Assembly: GCF_001613065.1 (NCBI RefSeq) | Contig: NZ_BDBQ01000119.1 | Span: 1 to 38,368 of the forward strand | From: Nocardia miyunensis NBRC 108239 | Lineage (GTDB): Bacteria > Actinomycetota > Actinomycetes > Mycobacteriales > Mycobacteriaceae | DNA: 38,368 bases | Direction of reading: 5' to 3' | Shown: piece by piece, positions 1 to 7,159 of the stretch | How positions within the stretch are numbered: the first letter of the stretch is position 1 | Layout: every line of letters starts with the position of its first letter | Translations under genes and position numbers: made by a program | Notes under the pieces: generated by a model | The model's input: the letters and a program-made list of their open reading frames with translations, nothing else | Databases searched by the model: none | Told to the model about the DNA's origin: nothing

Positions 1-2
1 TC

Positions 3-668
3 GCGTTGATGATCCACCATGCCGCCAGCGTTCGTTACGGCCTGGCGATCGGGAGGCAGGCCGCCGAGCTACCGGACGACGCCCTCGCCCCGGCGGCCGC
101 GTCCACCACACAGGACGCGTACTGTCCCCACACCGATCCGGCACCGCGTCCATTCGGTGGCCACGACGCAGACCTCACCCCGAACGCACATCAGTCGCGC
201 CGACCGGACGCGTCCGTCTCCGCCGACCTACTGGGCACCGCGCGAACGCGCAGGTTCGCCACCGGGTACGTCCCGACGGCGATTCGGCCGCGGCCGCGTG
301 CGGTGCGTGTGCTCTCCCCTCATACTCGTCTCCGCTTGACCAGCGCTGGGTTCCGTCGCACGGCGACCAGTCACTCGGACGCGTCGGGTCCGATTCGCAG
401 TATGCGTACACAGACACCGGACGCGTCGAGTGCTGCGACCGGGCGACGAGGAGGCACGGATACGGCGAATAGCGCCGCCGGTGCCGGCAATGGCCGACAA
501 AGGGTCGACCGTGAGCGCATTCTCCGGATAGCCACGGAGTACCCGAACTGGTCCAATAAGCGGATTGCTGACGCTTACGGATGCAGCAGCAGCGCTGTGG
601 ACAAGATTTTCCGGGTTATTCCGAGGCCCGGTTCGCAGCCGCCCCCTACGATCCCGCGCGTGCAGTGA
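3..668 (+). CDS. Partial protein with C-terminal helix-turn-helix, open at left edge
   Basis: The reading frame is open from the left edge to a TGA at 666-668, so any true start may lie outside the window. The last 45 or so residues contain a convincing helix-turn-helix-like segment (around RILRIATEYPNWSNKRIADA, then YGCSSSAVDKIF). The stretch before it is low-complexity and rich in Ala, Arg, Pro and Asp. The first visible residues (IHHAASVRYGLAIGR) resemble an amphipathic helix. The layout of an N-terminal part plus linker plus C-terminal HTH recalls membrane/HTH proteins of actinobacterial conjugative elements, but I cannot assign a family. If only the HTH end is real, the ATG at 402 would give an 88-residue protein, although it has no obvious ribosome binding site. 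The gene lies inside the presumed island ending at the ssrA scar (1470-1492), and its third-position GC falls towards the 3' end. Confidence 0.45.
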   Translation, partial: ALMIHHAASVRYGLAIGRQAAELPDDALAPAAASTTQDAYCPHTDPAPRPFGGHDADLTPNAHQSRRPDASVSADLLGTARTRRFATGYVPTAIRPRPRAVRVLSPHTRLRLTSAGFRRTATSHSDASGPIRSMRTQTPDASSAATGRRGGTDTANSAAGAGNGRQRVDRERILRIATEYPNWSNKRIADAYGCSSSAVDKIFRVIPRPGSQPPPTIPRVQ

Positions 669-1103
669 CGGCAGCCGTTGCGGTGTAGGCAGATTCTCTG
701 CGGATCACCACGCGTAGTGGCCCCACAACTGGTGGGATCGGAATCTATGGTCGGCAATGATTTTCACGCGTGTAATGGTGGGGGAAAGCTCGTTCCGAAC
801 CGGTGCGGCTGTCGATCTGTTTGGGGCGAAAACCTCGTACCCTCGGAACAATCACTTACCGAAGTAGGATGAGAGGTCGTGTTGTGGTTAGTGCCCGCCG
901 ATCCAAACCGCTTGGCGCAGGCAGACATTGATGGGGTGGTCGCCGTTGATATCGACGTTGCGAGTTGGCAGTGAGGTGACGGCAGACGATGTGAATGTCC
1001 GAGTGGTCGAGGGAGCAGGTTGCCCGGCGATCATCGGCTCGTTCGCCGCCGCTGTCAGCAGCAGCCGAAGAGTTGCTGGGGGTGAATCTTGGAGAAAATC
1101 GTT

Positions 1104-1130
1104 CGGCGTGTCGCCTATAGCGACACGCCG
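1104..1130. repeat. Perfect 11-bp inverted repeat
   Basis: The arms 1104-1114 and 1120-1130 (CGGCGTGTCGC and its complement) flank a 5-nt loop. Read on the minus strand the hairpin is followed by a short T-rich run, so it could be a weak terminator for minus-strand transcription or a protein-binding dyad. No gene adjoins it that would decide between these. Confidence 0.5.
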
Positions 1131-1356
1131 AGGGGATGTTCACGACCCGGCATATACATGTGACGTTATGGTCGTACGACTTCTTCAGCGTGACCTCGAC
1201 GCCGGACTTGCTGCTCTCGGCTGCGAGGCGATGTCGCCTCGCTGCCACCTTCGCCCGGTGGGATACGGCCGGGCTATGGTCGGGACCTGCCTGTCGTCCA
1301 TCTGCCATGCGCGGCGTCCACAACTGGGCATCTGTGTGAACGGAGCCCTCGGGTCG

Positions 1357-1377
1357 TGACCACATTTTGACCACAAT
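1357..1377. repeat. Two direct repeats TGACCACA(A/T)T, 11 bp apart
   Basis: TGACCACATT at 1357-1366 and TGACCACAAT at 1368-1377 are spaced about one helical turn apart. They lie roughly 100 bp from the ssrA-derived core site. Tandem helically phased repeats at this distance from an att core are typical of arm-type binding sites for tyrosine integrases. That role is inferred from position and spacing; no integrase gene is visible. Confidence 0.4.
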
Positions 1378-1469
1378 CGCACCTGATAGCCCCTGATCTG
1401 GAGTGAACTGTAGTGATAGGTTTTCGCAGGTAGAACGAGATTCAGCCTCCCTGACCAGGGGGCCGGAAG

Positions 1470-1492
1470 GGGTTCGATTCCCGGCAGCTCCA
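1470..1492 (+). other. ssrA (tmRNA) 3'-end fragment, probable attachment site (attR)
   Basis: These 23 nt contain the T-loop TTCGATT, the following CCCGG and the acceptor strand CAGCTCC plus A. This matches, from memory, the 3' terminus of actinobacterial tmRNA. The sequence upstream does not continue as tmRNA: there is no tag-reading-frame region, no conserved 5' half, and the outer T-stem pairs are broken. This is the usual result when an element integrates into the 3' end of ssrA and leaves a copy of the core at its far end. The hairpin immediately downstream is probably the original ssrA terminator, which places the island to the left and old chromosome to the right. Confidence 0.7.
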
Positions 1493-1496
1493 CTGG

Positions 1497-1524
1497 AAGG
1501 CCCGGTCCATCAGGACCGGGCCTT
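1497..1524 (+). terminator. Hairpin terminator, probably the native ssrA terminator
   Basis: A perfect 12-bp stem (1497-1508 with 1513-1524) closes a 4-nt loop ATCA. The stem begins with AAGG and ends with CCTT followed by CATCGTT, so the U-run is poor, as is usual in high-GC actinobacteria. It starts five bases after the ssrA 3'-end fragment, the position expected for the tmRNA terminator. Confidence 0.7.
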
Positions 1525-1657
1525 CATCGTTCAGGGGGAGGGTGCGTGCAACTGCGTGCAGTGCCCTGCCGTTTTCATTCAGCACATCGACCGCGGCACA
1601 CTTCTGGACGCCGCCACGAGGTCGCTGACTGTCAGTGATCAGCGGTGGTGTGGCGGT

Positions 1658-1996
1658 TCAACGCAATTGGGCGGCGTCGTTGTGGCGGCTGCTGAAGCTC
1701 ACTCGGGTCTGGCCGGTGTCGGGGGTTGCGTCGAGTGCGTCGGCGAGTTCGGCGAGGAGGGAGAGGGTCGGGGCCGTGCCGGAGCCTTCGATGCGGGAAA
1801 TTTCGTCCTGGGTGAGACCGGCGCGTCCGGCGAGGTCGGTTTGGGTGAGTCCGAGTTCGGTACGGCGGTCGTAGACGGCCTTGGCCAGTGCCATGGAGAG
1901 TTGGATCTCGCGGCGGGCCACGGTGACGGCTTCAGGTTCGGTGTAACCCTCGGCGAGTTTGCGTTCTCGGAGGGCCTTCCAACGTGCGTGGCTCAT
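1658..1996 (-). CDS. XRE-family antitoxin-like DNA-binding protein
   Basis: This is a 112-residue protein. Residues about 46-92 form a clear Cro/C1-type helix-turn-helix (LGLTQTDLAGRAGLTQDEIS, then RIEGSGTAPTLSLLAELADAL). The N-terminal 40 residues form a charged helix (RWKALRERKLAEGYTEPEA) common in HigA-type antitoxins encoded next to RelE/HigB toxins. The ATG at 1996 overlaps the stop of an upstream remnant as ATGA, which mimics the toxin-antitoxin gene order. Because the upstream partner lacks a start and an N-terminus, this is probably an orphan antitoxin or a free-standing autoregulator. It is the first gene on the chromosomal side of the ssrA scar. Confidence 0.85.
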   Translation of the reverse strand: MSHARWKALRERKLAEGYTEPEAVTVARREIQLSMALAKAVYDRRTELGLTQTDLAGRAGLTQDEISRIEGSGTAPTLSLLAELADALDATPDTGQTRVSFSSRHNDAAQLR

Positions 1997-2094
1997 CGGT
2001 CCAGTTCCCCTCTCTCGATCGTGCGGATGAATTCTTCGTGTGCCGGTTCGTGCTCTGTCTGGCAACTCTGTTGCGCGAGTTTTGAGCGCGAGTA
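1993..2094 (-). pseudogene. C-terminal remnant resembling a RelE/HigB-type toxin
   Basis: Thirty-three codons are open between an in-frame TGA (2095-2097) and the TGA that overlaps the antitoxin start. There is no ATG, GTG or TTG start in them. The sequence ending HEPAHEEFIRTIERGELDR resembles the charged tails of RelE-family toxins encoded just upstream of XRE antitoxins, and the ATGA coupling to the next gene is intact. I read it as what is left of a toxin gene whose catalytic part was lost. The family assignment is based on context and residue style only. Confidence 0.4.
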
Positions 2095-2115
2095 TCAACC
2101 ATCCTGTCGCGGTGT

Positions 2116-2424
2116 TCATCCCAACCATCCGGCTTGTGTGTCGGCCCACCGCGAGAACGTCAGCCGTGGAACTACTGATTCGACGTCGACCACCGCCATG
2201 AGTGAGTTCAATTCGAGCGGGCTGAGATGGTTTGGGCTGGCGACGATGGCGATGTCGACATCGGCCTTGCGTGCCTGGTCGGCGAGCGGAACAACCGAAT
2301 CGTCGGGTGGCCAGACCACGGCATAGCCGAGATGTCTTGCGAGACGCTGGATTTGGGTGCGATGCCACTGGTGGGCGTCGCCGTCCGGGGCAACTATCCC
2401 GAATGCTGTTGGTACCGTCCGCAC
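2116..2424 (-). CDS. Conserved hypothetical protein, divergent from XRE-TPR regulator
   Basis: This is a 102-residue protein starting with GTG at 2424. The start is favoured by GGGAGG about ten bases upstream and because the frame above it is low-complexity. It opens with AFGIVAPDGDAHQWHRTQI, followed by RLARHLGYAVVW and a central hydrophobic segment DVDIAIVASPNHL. The alternation of strands and helices suggests a small Rossmann-like fold. Proteins of this style often sit beside XRE regulators with TPR repeats in Nocardia-type genomes, which matches the divergent neighbour starting at 2592. I do not know a function for it. It shares a 167-bp promoter region with that regulator. Confidence 0.65.
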   Translation of the reverse strand: MRTVPTAFGIVAPDGDAHQWHRTQIQRLARHLGYAVVWPPDDSVVPLADQARKADVDIAIVASPNHLSPLELNSLMAVVDVESVVPRLTFSRWADTQAGWLG

Positions 2425-2553
2425 TTCCCTGCCTCCCGTCGCTGGAAGGGCCTCGACGCCGGGGGCATGGTGAAGTGGTGCCCCCGGCTCACCCCGGCGT
2501 CGCGGCCCACCTCTGAGGATTGCTTTCGAGGTCGGCGTAGCTATACGGAATCG

Positions 2554-2585
2554 CGTCCACATCCGTCCACATCTGCGCATACGAT
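2554..2585 (+). promoter_or_regulatory. Tandem 10-bp repeats and -10 element before XRE-TPR gene
   Basis: CGTCCACATC occurs twice without a gap (2554-2563 and 2564-2573), a spacing of one helical turn. A -10-like TACGAT (2580-2585) follows, six bases before the ATG at 2592. This is the geometry of a leaderless actinobacterial transcript. The repeats cover the -35 area, so they are a likely operator, possibly for the regulator itself. Confidence 0.5.
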
Positions 2586-2591
2586 GGGCGG

Positions 2592-3770
2592 ATGGTCGAG
2601 GGCCGGGGTCCTGTGCTCGGCGATGCCGAGATGACGGGAGAGCGTCTGCGAGCTGCGCGTGAGGCTGTGGGGCTCAGCCTCTCGGCGCTTGCCGCACGAA
2701 CACACTTTTCGAAATCTCTTCTGGGGCAACTGGAAACAGGAGAGCGCCGGATCAGGGACGAACATGTTCGCGCCTACTCCGATGCGCTCGGGATCGGTTC
2801 CGTGCTGTTCGCTGAACCGGCAGACGGGGAGGAGGCCGTTGCGGAATGGATACAGCGGCTTGCTGTGTCGGACATCGGCGGCGACACCCTCGAGCAACTG
2901 GAATCGGCGGTCGATGATCTGGCGTCGGCTTACAACACGACTCCGCCGGGCGAACTGCTGGTGCGGATACGTACATACCTCGGCTGCGCCGGTCGCCTGA
3001 TGGATTCGCGGATGACGTTGGCGCAGCATCGGCGGCTGCTTGTGACGGCCGGGTGGCTCTCGCTCCTGGCCAGTACGTGCCATGTAGATCTGGGCGAGTT
3101 GCCCGCTGCCGCGGCGCGTGGGCACTTGGCGTGGACTCTCGCCGATGAAGCCGGGCATCCAGAGATCTCCGCGTGGTGCCTGGAAACGAGGGCGTGGCAG
3201 CAGTTGACCGGCGGGGAGTTCGAGCAGGCCGCGAAACTGTCGCGGGCTGCGCAGGAGATCGCTCCGGCGGGTAGTTCGGCATTCATTCAGGCGACCGCAC
3301 AGGAAGGGCGGGCGTTGGCGCGGCTCGGTGACAGTACGGGTACATACAGCGCTCTGCGGAAGGTGGCGCGGCTGGTGTCCGGACTGAGCATGCCCGATCG
3401 GCCGGAACACCACTTTCGGTACGACCCCGCGAAATCGGATGCGTATGTGGCTACCACGTTGGCGTGGCTCGGCGATCCGGGAGCCGAATCGTATGCCCGG
3501 CATGTGCTCGCCGATCTCGTCGGTGCCGTGAGTACTCGGCCGCGCCGGATCGCCTCTGCGAACTTGGATCTCGGTTTGGCGCTCGTCGCGGCGGGCAAAC
3601 CGGATGAGGCAGCGGATGCCGCGCTGACGGCCGTCACGTCGGGGCGATTGGTGCCGTCCACGTATTGGCGGGTATCGGAGGTCGTGACCGGTATCGAGGG
3701 GCGGGACGCGGTCGACGCGGCGGTCGTGCGGGATGCGTTCCGCGATATCTACCCGGTCCTCGGCGGGTGA
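2592..3770 (+). CDS. XRE-family transcriptional regulator with TPR-like C-terminal domain
   Basis: This is a 392-residue protein. Residues about 14-72 are a helix-turn-helix of the XRE type (ERLRAAREAVGLSLSALAAR, then THFSKSLLGQLETGERRI). The remaining 300 residues are helical with TPR-like repeats (for example GHLAWTLADEAGHPEISAWC and EFEQAAKLSRAAQEIA), as in actinobacterial regulators where the TPR part binds a peptide or partner protein. The ATG at 2592 fits a leaderless transcript from the TACGAT element. The ATG at 2631 (MTGERLR), closer to the HTH, is the alternative, and neither start has a strong ribosome binding site. The gene is divergent from the 102-residue gene and ends three bases before the convergent glycosyltransferase gene. 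Confidence 0.88.
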   Translation: MVEGRGPVLGDAEMTGERLRAAREAVGLSLSALAARTHFSKSLLGQLETGERRIRDEHVRAYSDALGIGSVLFAEPADGEEAVAEWIQRLAVSDIGGDTLEQLESAVDDLASAYNTTPPGELLVRIRTYLGCAGRLMDSRMTLAQHRRLLVTAGWLSLLASTCHVDLGELPAAAARGHLAWTLADEAGHPEISAWCLETRAWQQLTGGEFEQAAKLSRAAQEIAPAGSSAFIQATAQEGRALARLGDSTGTYSALRKVARLVSGLSMPDRPEHHFRYDPAKSDAYVATTLAWLGDPGAESYARHVLADLVGAVSTRPRRIASANLDLGLALVAAGKPDEAADAALTAVTSGRLVPSTYWRVSEVVTGIEGRDAVDAAVVRDAFRDIYPVLGG

Positions 3771-3773
3771 TGC

Positions 3774-4949
3774 TCAGCTCAGCATGTTCTCGATGAGGTC
3801 GGCGGCTCGTGTGGTGCCGCCTTCGGCTCGCGCTTCGACGCTCAGTTGTGCTGAGCGGCGGGTGACCTCGGGGGCGGTGACGAGGTCGTGTAGGGCTGAT
3901 CGCAGGTTTTGGGCGGTGGCGTCCTGGGTGTCGATGCGGCGGGCAACGCCCAGTTCGACGAGGCGGTCGGCGTTGATGAACTGTTCGGCGGCTTGTGGTA
4001 CGGCGATCATCGGGACGCCTGCTCGCAGGCCTTCGCCGCAGCCGCCCATGCCGGCGTGGGTGATCAAGGCGTCCGCCTGTGCCAGGATCGCCCGCTGGGG
4101 GATCCAGGGGTGCACTTCGACGTTGGGTGGGATACCGCCGAGTTCCCGCGGATCGGTGTGTTTGCCGATCTGGAGGACTACGTGCCAGCCGGGCAGGTTG
4201 CCGAAAGCCGCCAGGCATCGGCGGTAGAACTCCGGCTGGCGGGTGTACGCCGAACCCAGGGAGATCAACAGGACGTTTTCCGCGTCGGCCGGACGGTCCC
4301 AATGCTGTTCATCCTCAGATGTTTCGAAGCACGGGCCGACGAATGTTATTGCGGCGTGGTCGACTTGGTCTGCGTGCGGTTGCATTGCCCGGGGAATCAG
4401 CGCGAGCGCGCGGGCGGGTGGGCCGGAGAAGGCGTCCACGTCGGTGGTGGACGCGCCGCAGTCGCTCAGCCATCGCGCGAACCTCGCGTGGTAGGCGTCG
4501 GCACCCGGGAGTTCGCGCAGGTGTGCGGCGACGTCCTGTTCGTAGCCTTTCCAGGCCACGAACGTCGGAGACAGTTGCAGCAGGGCACGGTCCTGTGTTT
4601 CGGCGAGGGCGCGCGCGGCATAGGCGCCGATGTCGTACAGGTAGAGGTCCGCACGGTCCTCGTCGTAAGCGGCGCGCAACTGCGGAAGTGCCTGAATTGC
4701 GTTGTCCAGGAATAGATTCTGGATGGCGATGACGTCATCGGGCCAGTTGTCGTCGGCAACCGGCAATATCGAGGTGCATGAGACGAATTCCGCGCCGGTG
4801 GCGGTGATCAGGTCGGCGACGGCCGGGTCGTTGGCATAGGTCACGCGATGGCCTCGGGCCACCAGTTCACGGATGATCTCGAGGCTCGGCAGGACGTGAC
4901 TGACGATGGGAATGTCGATCATCGAGATGTGTGCCGGGGGAGGGGGCAT
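3774..4949 (-). CDS. MGT-family (macrolide-type) glycosyltransferase
   Basis: This 391-residue GT-B enzyme is of the macrolide glycosyltransferase type (OleD/OleI/Mgt), which moves a sugar from an NDP-sugar to a hydroxyl on a hydrophobic acceptor. The N-terminal acceptor domain opens with AHISMIDIPIVSHVLPSLEI; His18 corresponds to the catalytic base, though the usual Gly before it is Ser17. The C-terminal donor-binding motif is present: HPWIPQRAIL from residue 280, then HAGMGGCGEG from 298, GVPMIAVP, and AEQ where the Asp-Gln pair usually lies. There is no signal peptide, so it acts in the cytoplasm. It lies 72 bp downstream of the Vat-like acetyltransferase on the same strand and is probably co-transcribed. 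A role in drug inactivation is likely but the substrate is unknown. Confidence 0.9.
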   Translation of the reverse strand: MPPPPAHISMIDIPIVSHVLPSLEIIRELVARGHRVTYANDPAVADLITATGAEFVSCTSILPVADDNWPDDVIAIQNLFLDNAIQALPQLRAAYDEDRADLYLYDIGAYAARALAETQDRALLQLSPTFVAWKGYEQDVAAHLRELPGADAYHARFARWLSDCGASTTDVDAFSGPPARALALIPRAMQPHADQVDHAAITFVGPCFETSEDEQHWDRPADAENVLLISLGSAYTRQPEFYRRCLAAFGNLPGWHVVLQIGKHTDPRELGGIPPNVEVHPWIPQRAILAQADALITHAGMGGCGEGLRAGVPMIAVPQAAEQFINADRLVELGVARRIDTQDATAQNLRSALHDLVTAPEVTRRSAQLSVEARAEGGTTRAADLIENMLS

Positions 4950-5021
4950 GGGCGATCACACTCTCTTCAAGTCTATGGCGAATGGGCACAGGGCTTTTCG
5001 TTGACGGGTCTCGCGCGCCCG

Positions 5022-5681
5022 TCACACCGTGTGCGGGGCGGCGGCTTCGAGGTCGGAGATGCTGTCGGACATGATCGTCCGGACATGATCGGTGATGTGC
5101 TCGGCGGGCCAGTCCCACCAGGCCACCGCAAGCAGCCGGGCGACGTCCCGGTCGTTGTAGCGGGTGCGGATGAGCCGGGCCGGATTGCCGCCGACGATGC
5201 CGTAGTCGGGCACATCGCTGGTGACCACGGCGCCGGAGCCGATGATCGCGCCGTGGCCGATCCGCACGCCGGGGAGCACCGTCGTGCCGTGCCCGAACCA
5301 GACGTCGTTGCCGACGACGGTGTCGCCCCGGTTGGGCAGATCGGTGAGCAGGTCGAAGTGGTCCGACCACGAGCCGCCCATGGTGGGGAACGGGAAGGTC
5401 GAGGGGCCGTCCATGCGGTGGTTGGCGCCGTTCATGATGAACTTCACCCCCGTGCCCAGCGCGCAGAATTTACCGATGATCAGCTTTTCCGGTCCGTAGT
5501 GGTACAGCACGTTGCGGGTTTCGAACGCGGTCGGGTCGTCCGGGTCGTCGTAGTAGGAGAACTCGCCGACCTCGATCAGGGGCGAGGTGACCAGGGGCTG
5601 CAACAACACCACGCGCGGCTGGCCGGGCATGGGGTGCAGCACGGTCGGATCCGCAGGGATGGGCGCGGGACCGGTGGGCAT
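5022..5681 (-). CDS. Vat/XAT-family xenobiotic O-acetyltransferase
   Basis: This is a 219-residue left-handed beta-helix acyltransferase of the streptogramin A acetyltransferase (Vat)/CatB family, which acetylates hydroxyls of antibiotics using acetyl-CoA. The family's most diagnostic block is present (FIMNGANHRMDG), with His88 as the expected catalytic base. It is followed by hexapeptide-repeat stretches (GDTVVGNDVWFGHG, VLPGVRIGHGAIIGSGAVV), the GGNPARLI turn and the WWDWP motif near the C-terminus. The ATG at 5681 is chosen because AGAAGGAG lies six to seven bases before it. Length matches Vat proteins (about 210). It is the first gene of a probable two-gene unit with the MGT glycosyltransferase. 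Actual substrate and resistance effect are not shown by sequence. Confidence 0.92.
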   Translation of the reverse strand: MPTGPAPIPADPTVLHPMPGQPRVVLLQPLVTSPLIEVGEFSYYDDPDDPTAFETRNVLYHYGPEKLIIGKFCALGTGVKFIMNGANHRMDGPSTFPFPTMGGSWSDHFDLLTDLPNRGDTVVGNDVWFGHGTTVLPGVRIGHGAIIGSGAVVTSDVPDYGIVGGNPARLIRTRYNDRDVARLLAVAWWDWPAEHITDHVRTIMSDSISDLEAAAPHTV

Positions 5682-6130
5682 CTGAAACTCCTTCTGTGAG
5701 TGGATGATCGGGCTTCGCAATCGGCTCTCGAGACGCTGTCCGGCCGGTCGGGAATGCCACTACATGCGTCGCCCTACTTCCATTCCGACCGGTTCCAGCC
5801 TCGGCCAGTGATTCTGCGGTACGACCCGGGTCTTGCCGCAAGCCCGGGGGTGCGCTATATCTTGAAAGTGGAAGGATTCCGTTTCTCCTCGTACTTGTCT
5901 CATGATCGTTGACCGAAAAACGATTTCGACGACCTGCGGATTTCTGGACAAGTCCGAGACGGGCTTCAGATGAGCGCCAGGGCGATTGAACGGTGGCGTG
6001 GATACCCCCCATTCGGGGCCGCCGCGAGACGCGACGCATAGGCCGATGCGACACCCTCGGACGACATCGGAGTGGTTGGTACGCAAAGGATTCGGTGGTT
6101 CGGTCGGGACGTTCGGCCGGACCTCGGCGG
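5682..6130. other. 449-bp non-coding region upstream of the acetyltransferase gene
   Basis: No gene is supported here. Read on the minus strand it is the leader/promoter region of the Vat-like gene, with an AT-rich GATATAG near 5860 and the hairpin at 5825-5848. A 48-codon minus-strand frame runs from ATG at 5903 through that hairpin; whether it is a leader peptide is unclear. Confidence 0.4.
5825..5848 (-). promoter_or_regulatory. Leader hairpin upstream of the acetyltransferase gene
   Basis: CCCGGG plus CTTG (5825-5835, one bulged T at 5831) pairs with CAAG plus CCCGGG (5839-5848) around a 3-nt loop. It lies about 145 bases upstream of the Vat-like start codon on the presumed mRNA. Antibiotic-modification genes are often controlled by attenuation, so this may be regulatory; that is a guess from position. 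Confidence 0.3.
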
Positions 6131-7159
6131 CTAGCGCTCGCGCGGTAGCGCGGTCGGTATCTCCCGGACCAGATAAAGCGTGAGTTGTTCGGCCACCTGT
6201 TCGCCGAGCCGGGTCGCCTGGTGCAGGGACGGGGCGCTCACGGTGATCTTGAGTTTCAGGCAGTCGCGGTCGGATTCGGCGATCACGAGCGATCCCTCGG
6301 CGCCGTCCCAATGATCGCTGGTGGTGAGGATGTCGTGTAGGCGGGAACGCAGGGTCTCGAGCGGGGCCGCGTGGTCGACGTACAGGTAGCTGTCGACATG
6401 GGCGCTGTCGTTCTTGCGGGTCCAGTTCTCGAACGGCTGGTTCACGAAATCGGTGACGGGCACGATCATCCGGCGATTGTCCTGCATCCGGATGCTGATG
6501 TAGGTGAGCGTGGTCTCCTCTACCACACCATGTTTGCCGTTCACCTGGACCGTGTCGTCGATGCGCACGGAGTCGCTGAACGCTATCTGCAGGCCCGCGA
6601 TCATGTTCGCGAGTGTGCTCTGCGCGGCGAGGCCGAACACCAGGCCCAGTAGTCCGGCCGACGCGAACAGGCTCGTGGCCAGCGCACGCGTGGACGGAAA
6701 ATCCAGCAGCGCGAAGATCAGGGTCGCCAACCAGATCAGCGCGGCGGCGGCGCGCTGGAAAACGCCCAGCTGGGTGCGGATCCGGCTCAGGCGTCGATGG
6801 TCATCCCCGGTGGAGTGGGTGAACCGCACCGCCATGACGGCGATGAGGACGGCCGCGCCGCGGCTGGCCAGCCACCCGAACGACAGCAGCACCAGCAGTC
6901 CGAGCACCGTACCGATCCAGTGGTTGCCGTGCGTGAGGAATTCCAGCACGGCGCCATACGTGCGAATCAGGATCAGGGACAGCACCGTAACCGCGGGGCT
7001 GCGGCACGCATCGATACGGGTCCAGACCTCCGGCTCGGCGCCGCGCCGGGACGATAGCGTCTTGACCAGGCGTTTCAGTAGAAACCAGGTGCCCACCGTC
7101 AGTGCGATGACGATCGCGGCCGTAACCGCCAGACTGACCCACGCTGCTCGGTCTCCCAT
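6131..7159 (-). CDS. MscS-family mechanosensitive ion channel
   Basis: The 342-residue membrane protein has about five hydrophobic segments: residues about 7-28, 50-70, 82-110, 135-155 and the pore-lining helix. The last carries the Gly/Ala-rich MscS signature (LFASAGLLGLVFGLAAQSTL, then ANMIAGLQIAFSDSVRIDD). The cytoplasmic beta domain follows, with VVEETTLTYISIRMQDNRR and IVPVTDFVNQPFENWTR, the typical MscS segment. It would open under membrane tension and release osmolytes on hypo-osmotic shock. The ATG at 7159 is preferred over an upstream TTG (7225) because the protein then begins directly before the first membrane helix. It is monocistronic and divergent from the envelope operon starting at 7475. 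Confidence 0.9.
   Translation of the reverse strand: MGDRAAWVSLAVTAAIVIALTVGTWFLLKRLVKTLSSRRGAEPEVWTRIDACRSPAVTVLSLILIRTYGAVLEFLTHGNHWIGTVLGLLVLLSFGWLASRGAAVLIAVMAVRFTHSTGDDHRRLSRIRTQLGVFQRAAAALIWLATLIFALLDFPSTRALATSLFASAGLLGLVFGLAAQSTLANMIAGLQIAFSDSVRIDDTVQVNGKHGVVEETTLTYISIRMQDNRRMIVPVTDFVNQPFENWTRKNDSAHVDSYLYVDHAAPLETLRSRLHDILTTSDHWDGAEGSLVIAESDRDCLKLKITVSAPSLHQATRLGEQVAEQLTLYLVREIPTALPRER

Larger units (their letters stand above)
669..1469. other. Gene-poor stretch inside presumed island end
   Basis: I see no convincing protein gene here. Several open frames exist on both strands, but none has recognisable motifs or consistent codon bias. One short frame (GTG at 879 to stop at 974, 31 residues, with GAGAGG just upstream) could encode a small peptide, and I leave it uncalled. 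The stretch does hold a perfect 11-bp inverted repeat (1104-1130) and two 10-bp near-identical direct repeats (1357-1377), described separately. Confidence 0.5.

Noticed and set aside
856..1374. 172-codon minus-strand open frame, and the overlapping plus-strand frame 928-1359
   Set aside because: Low-complexity Arg/Ser/Pro-rich translations without motifs, domain-like pattern or ribosome binding sites.
1400..1492. Possible tRNA ending in GGTTCGATTCC...CAGCTCCA
   Set aside because: The upstream bases do not fold into a cloverleaf, the acceptor strand has only partial complement and the outer T-stem pairs fail; the 3' end fits tmRNA better.
1403..2326. 307-codon plus-strand open frame
   Set aside because: Antisense to the XRE antitoxin gene and the small hypothetical gene, which have clear motifs; the translation is a GC-rich shadow.
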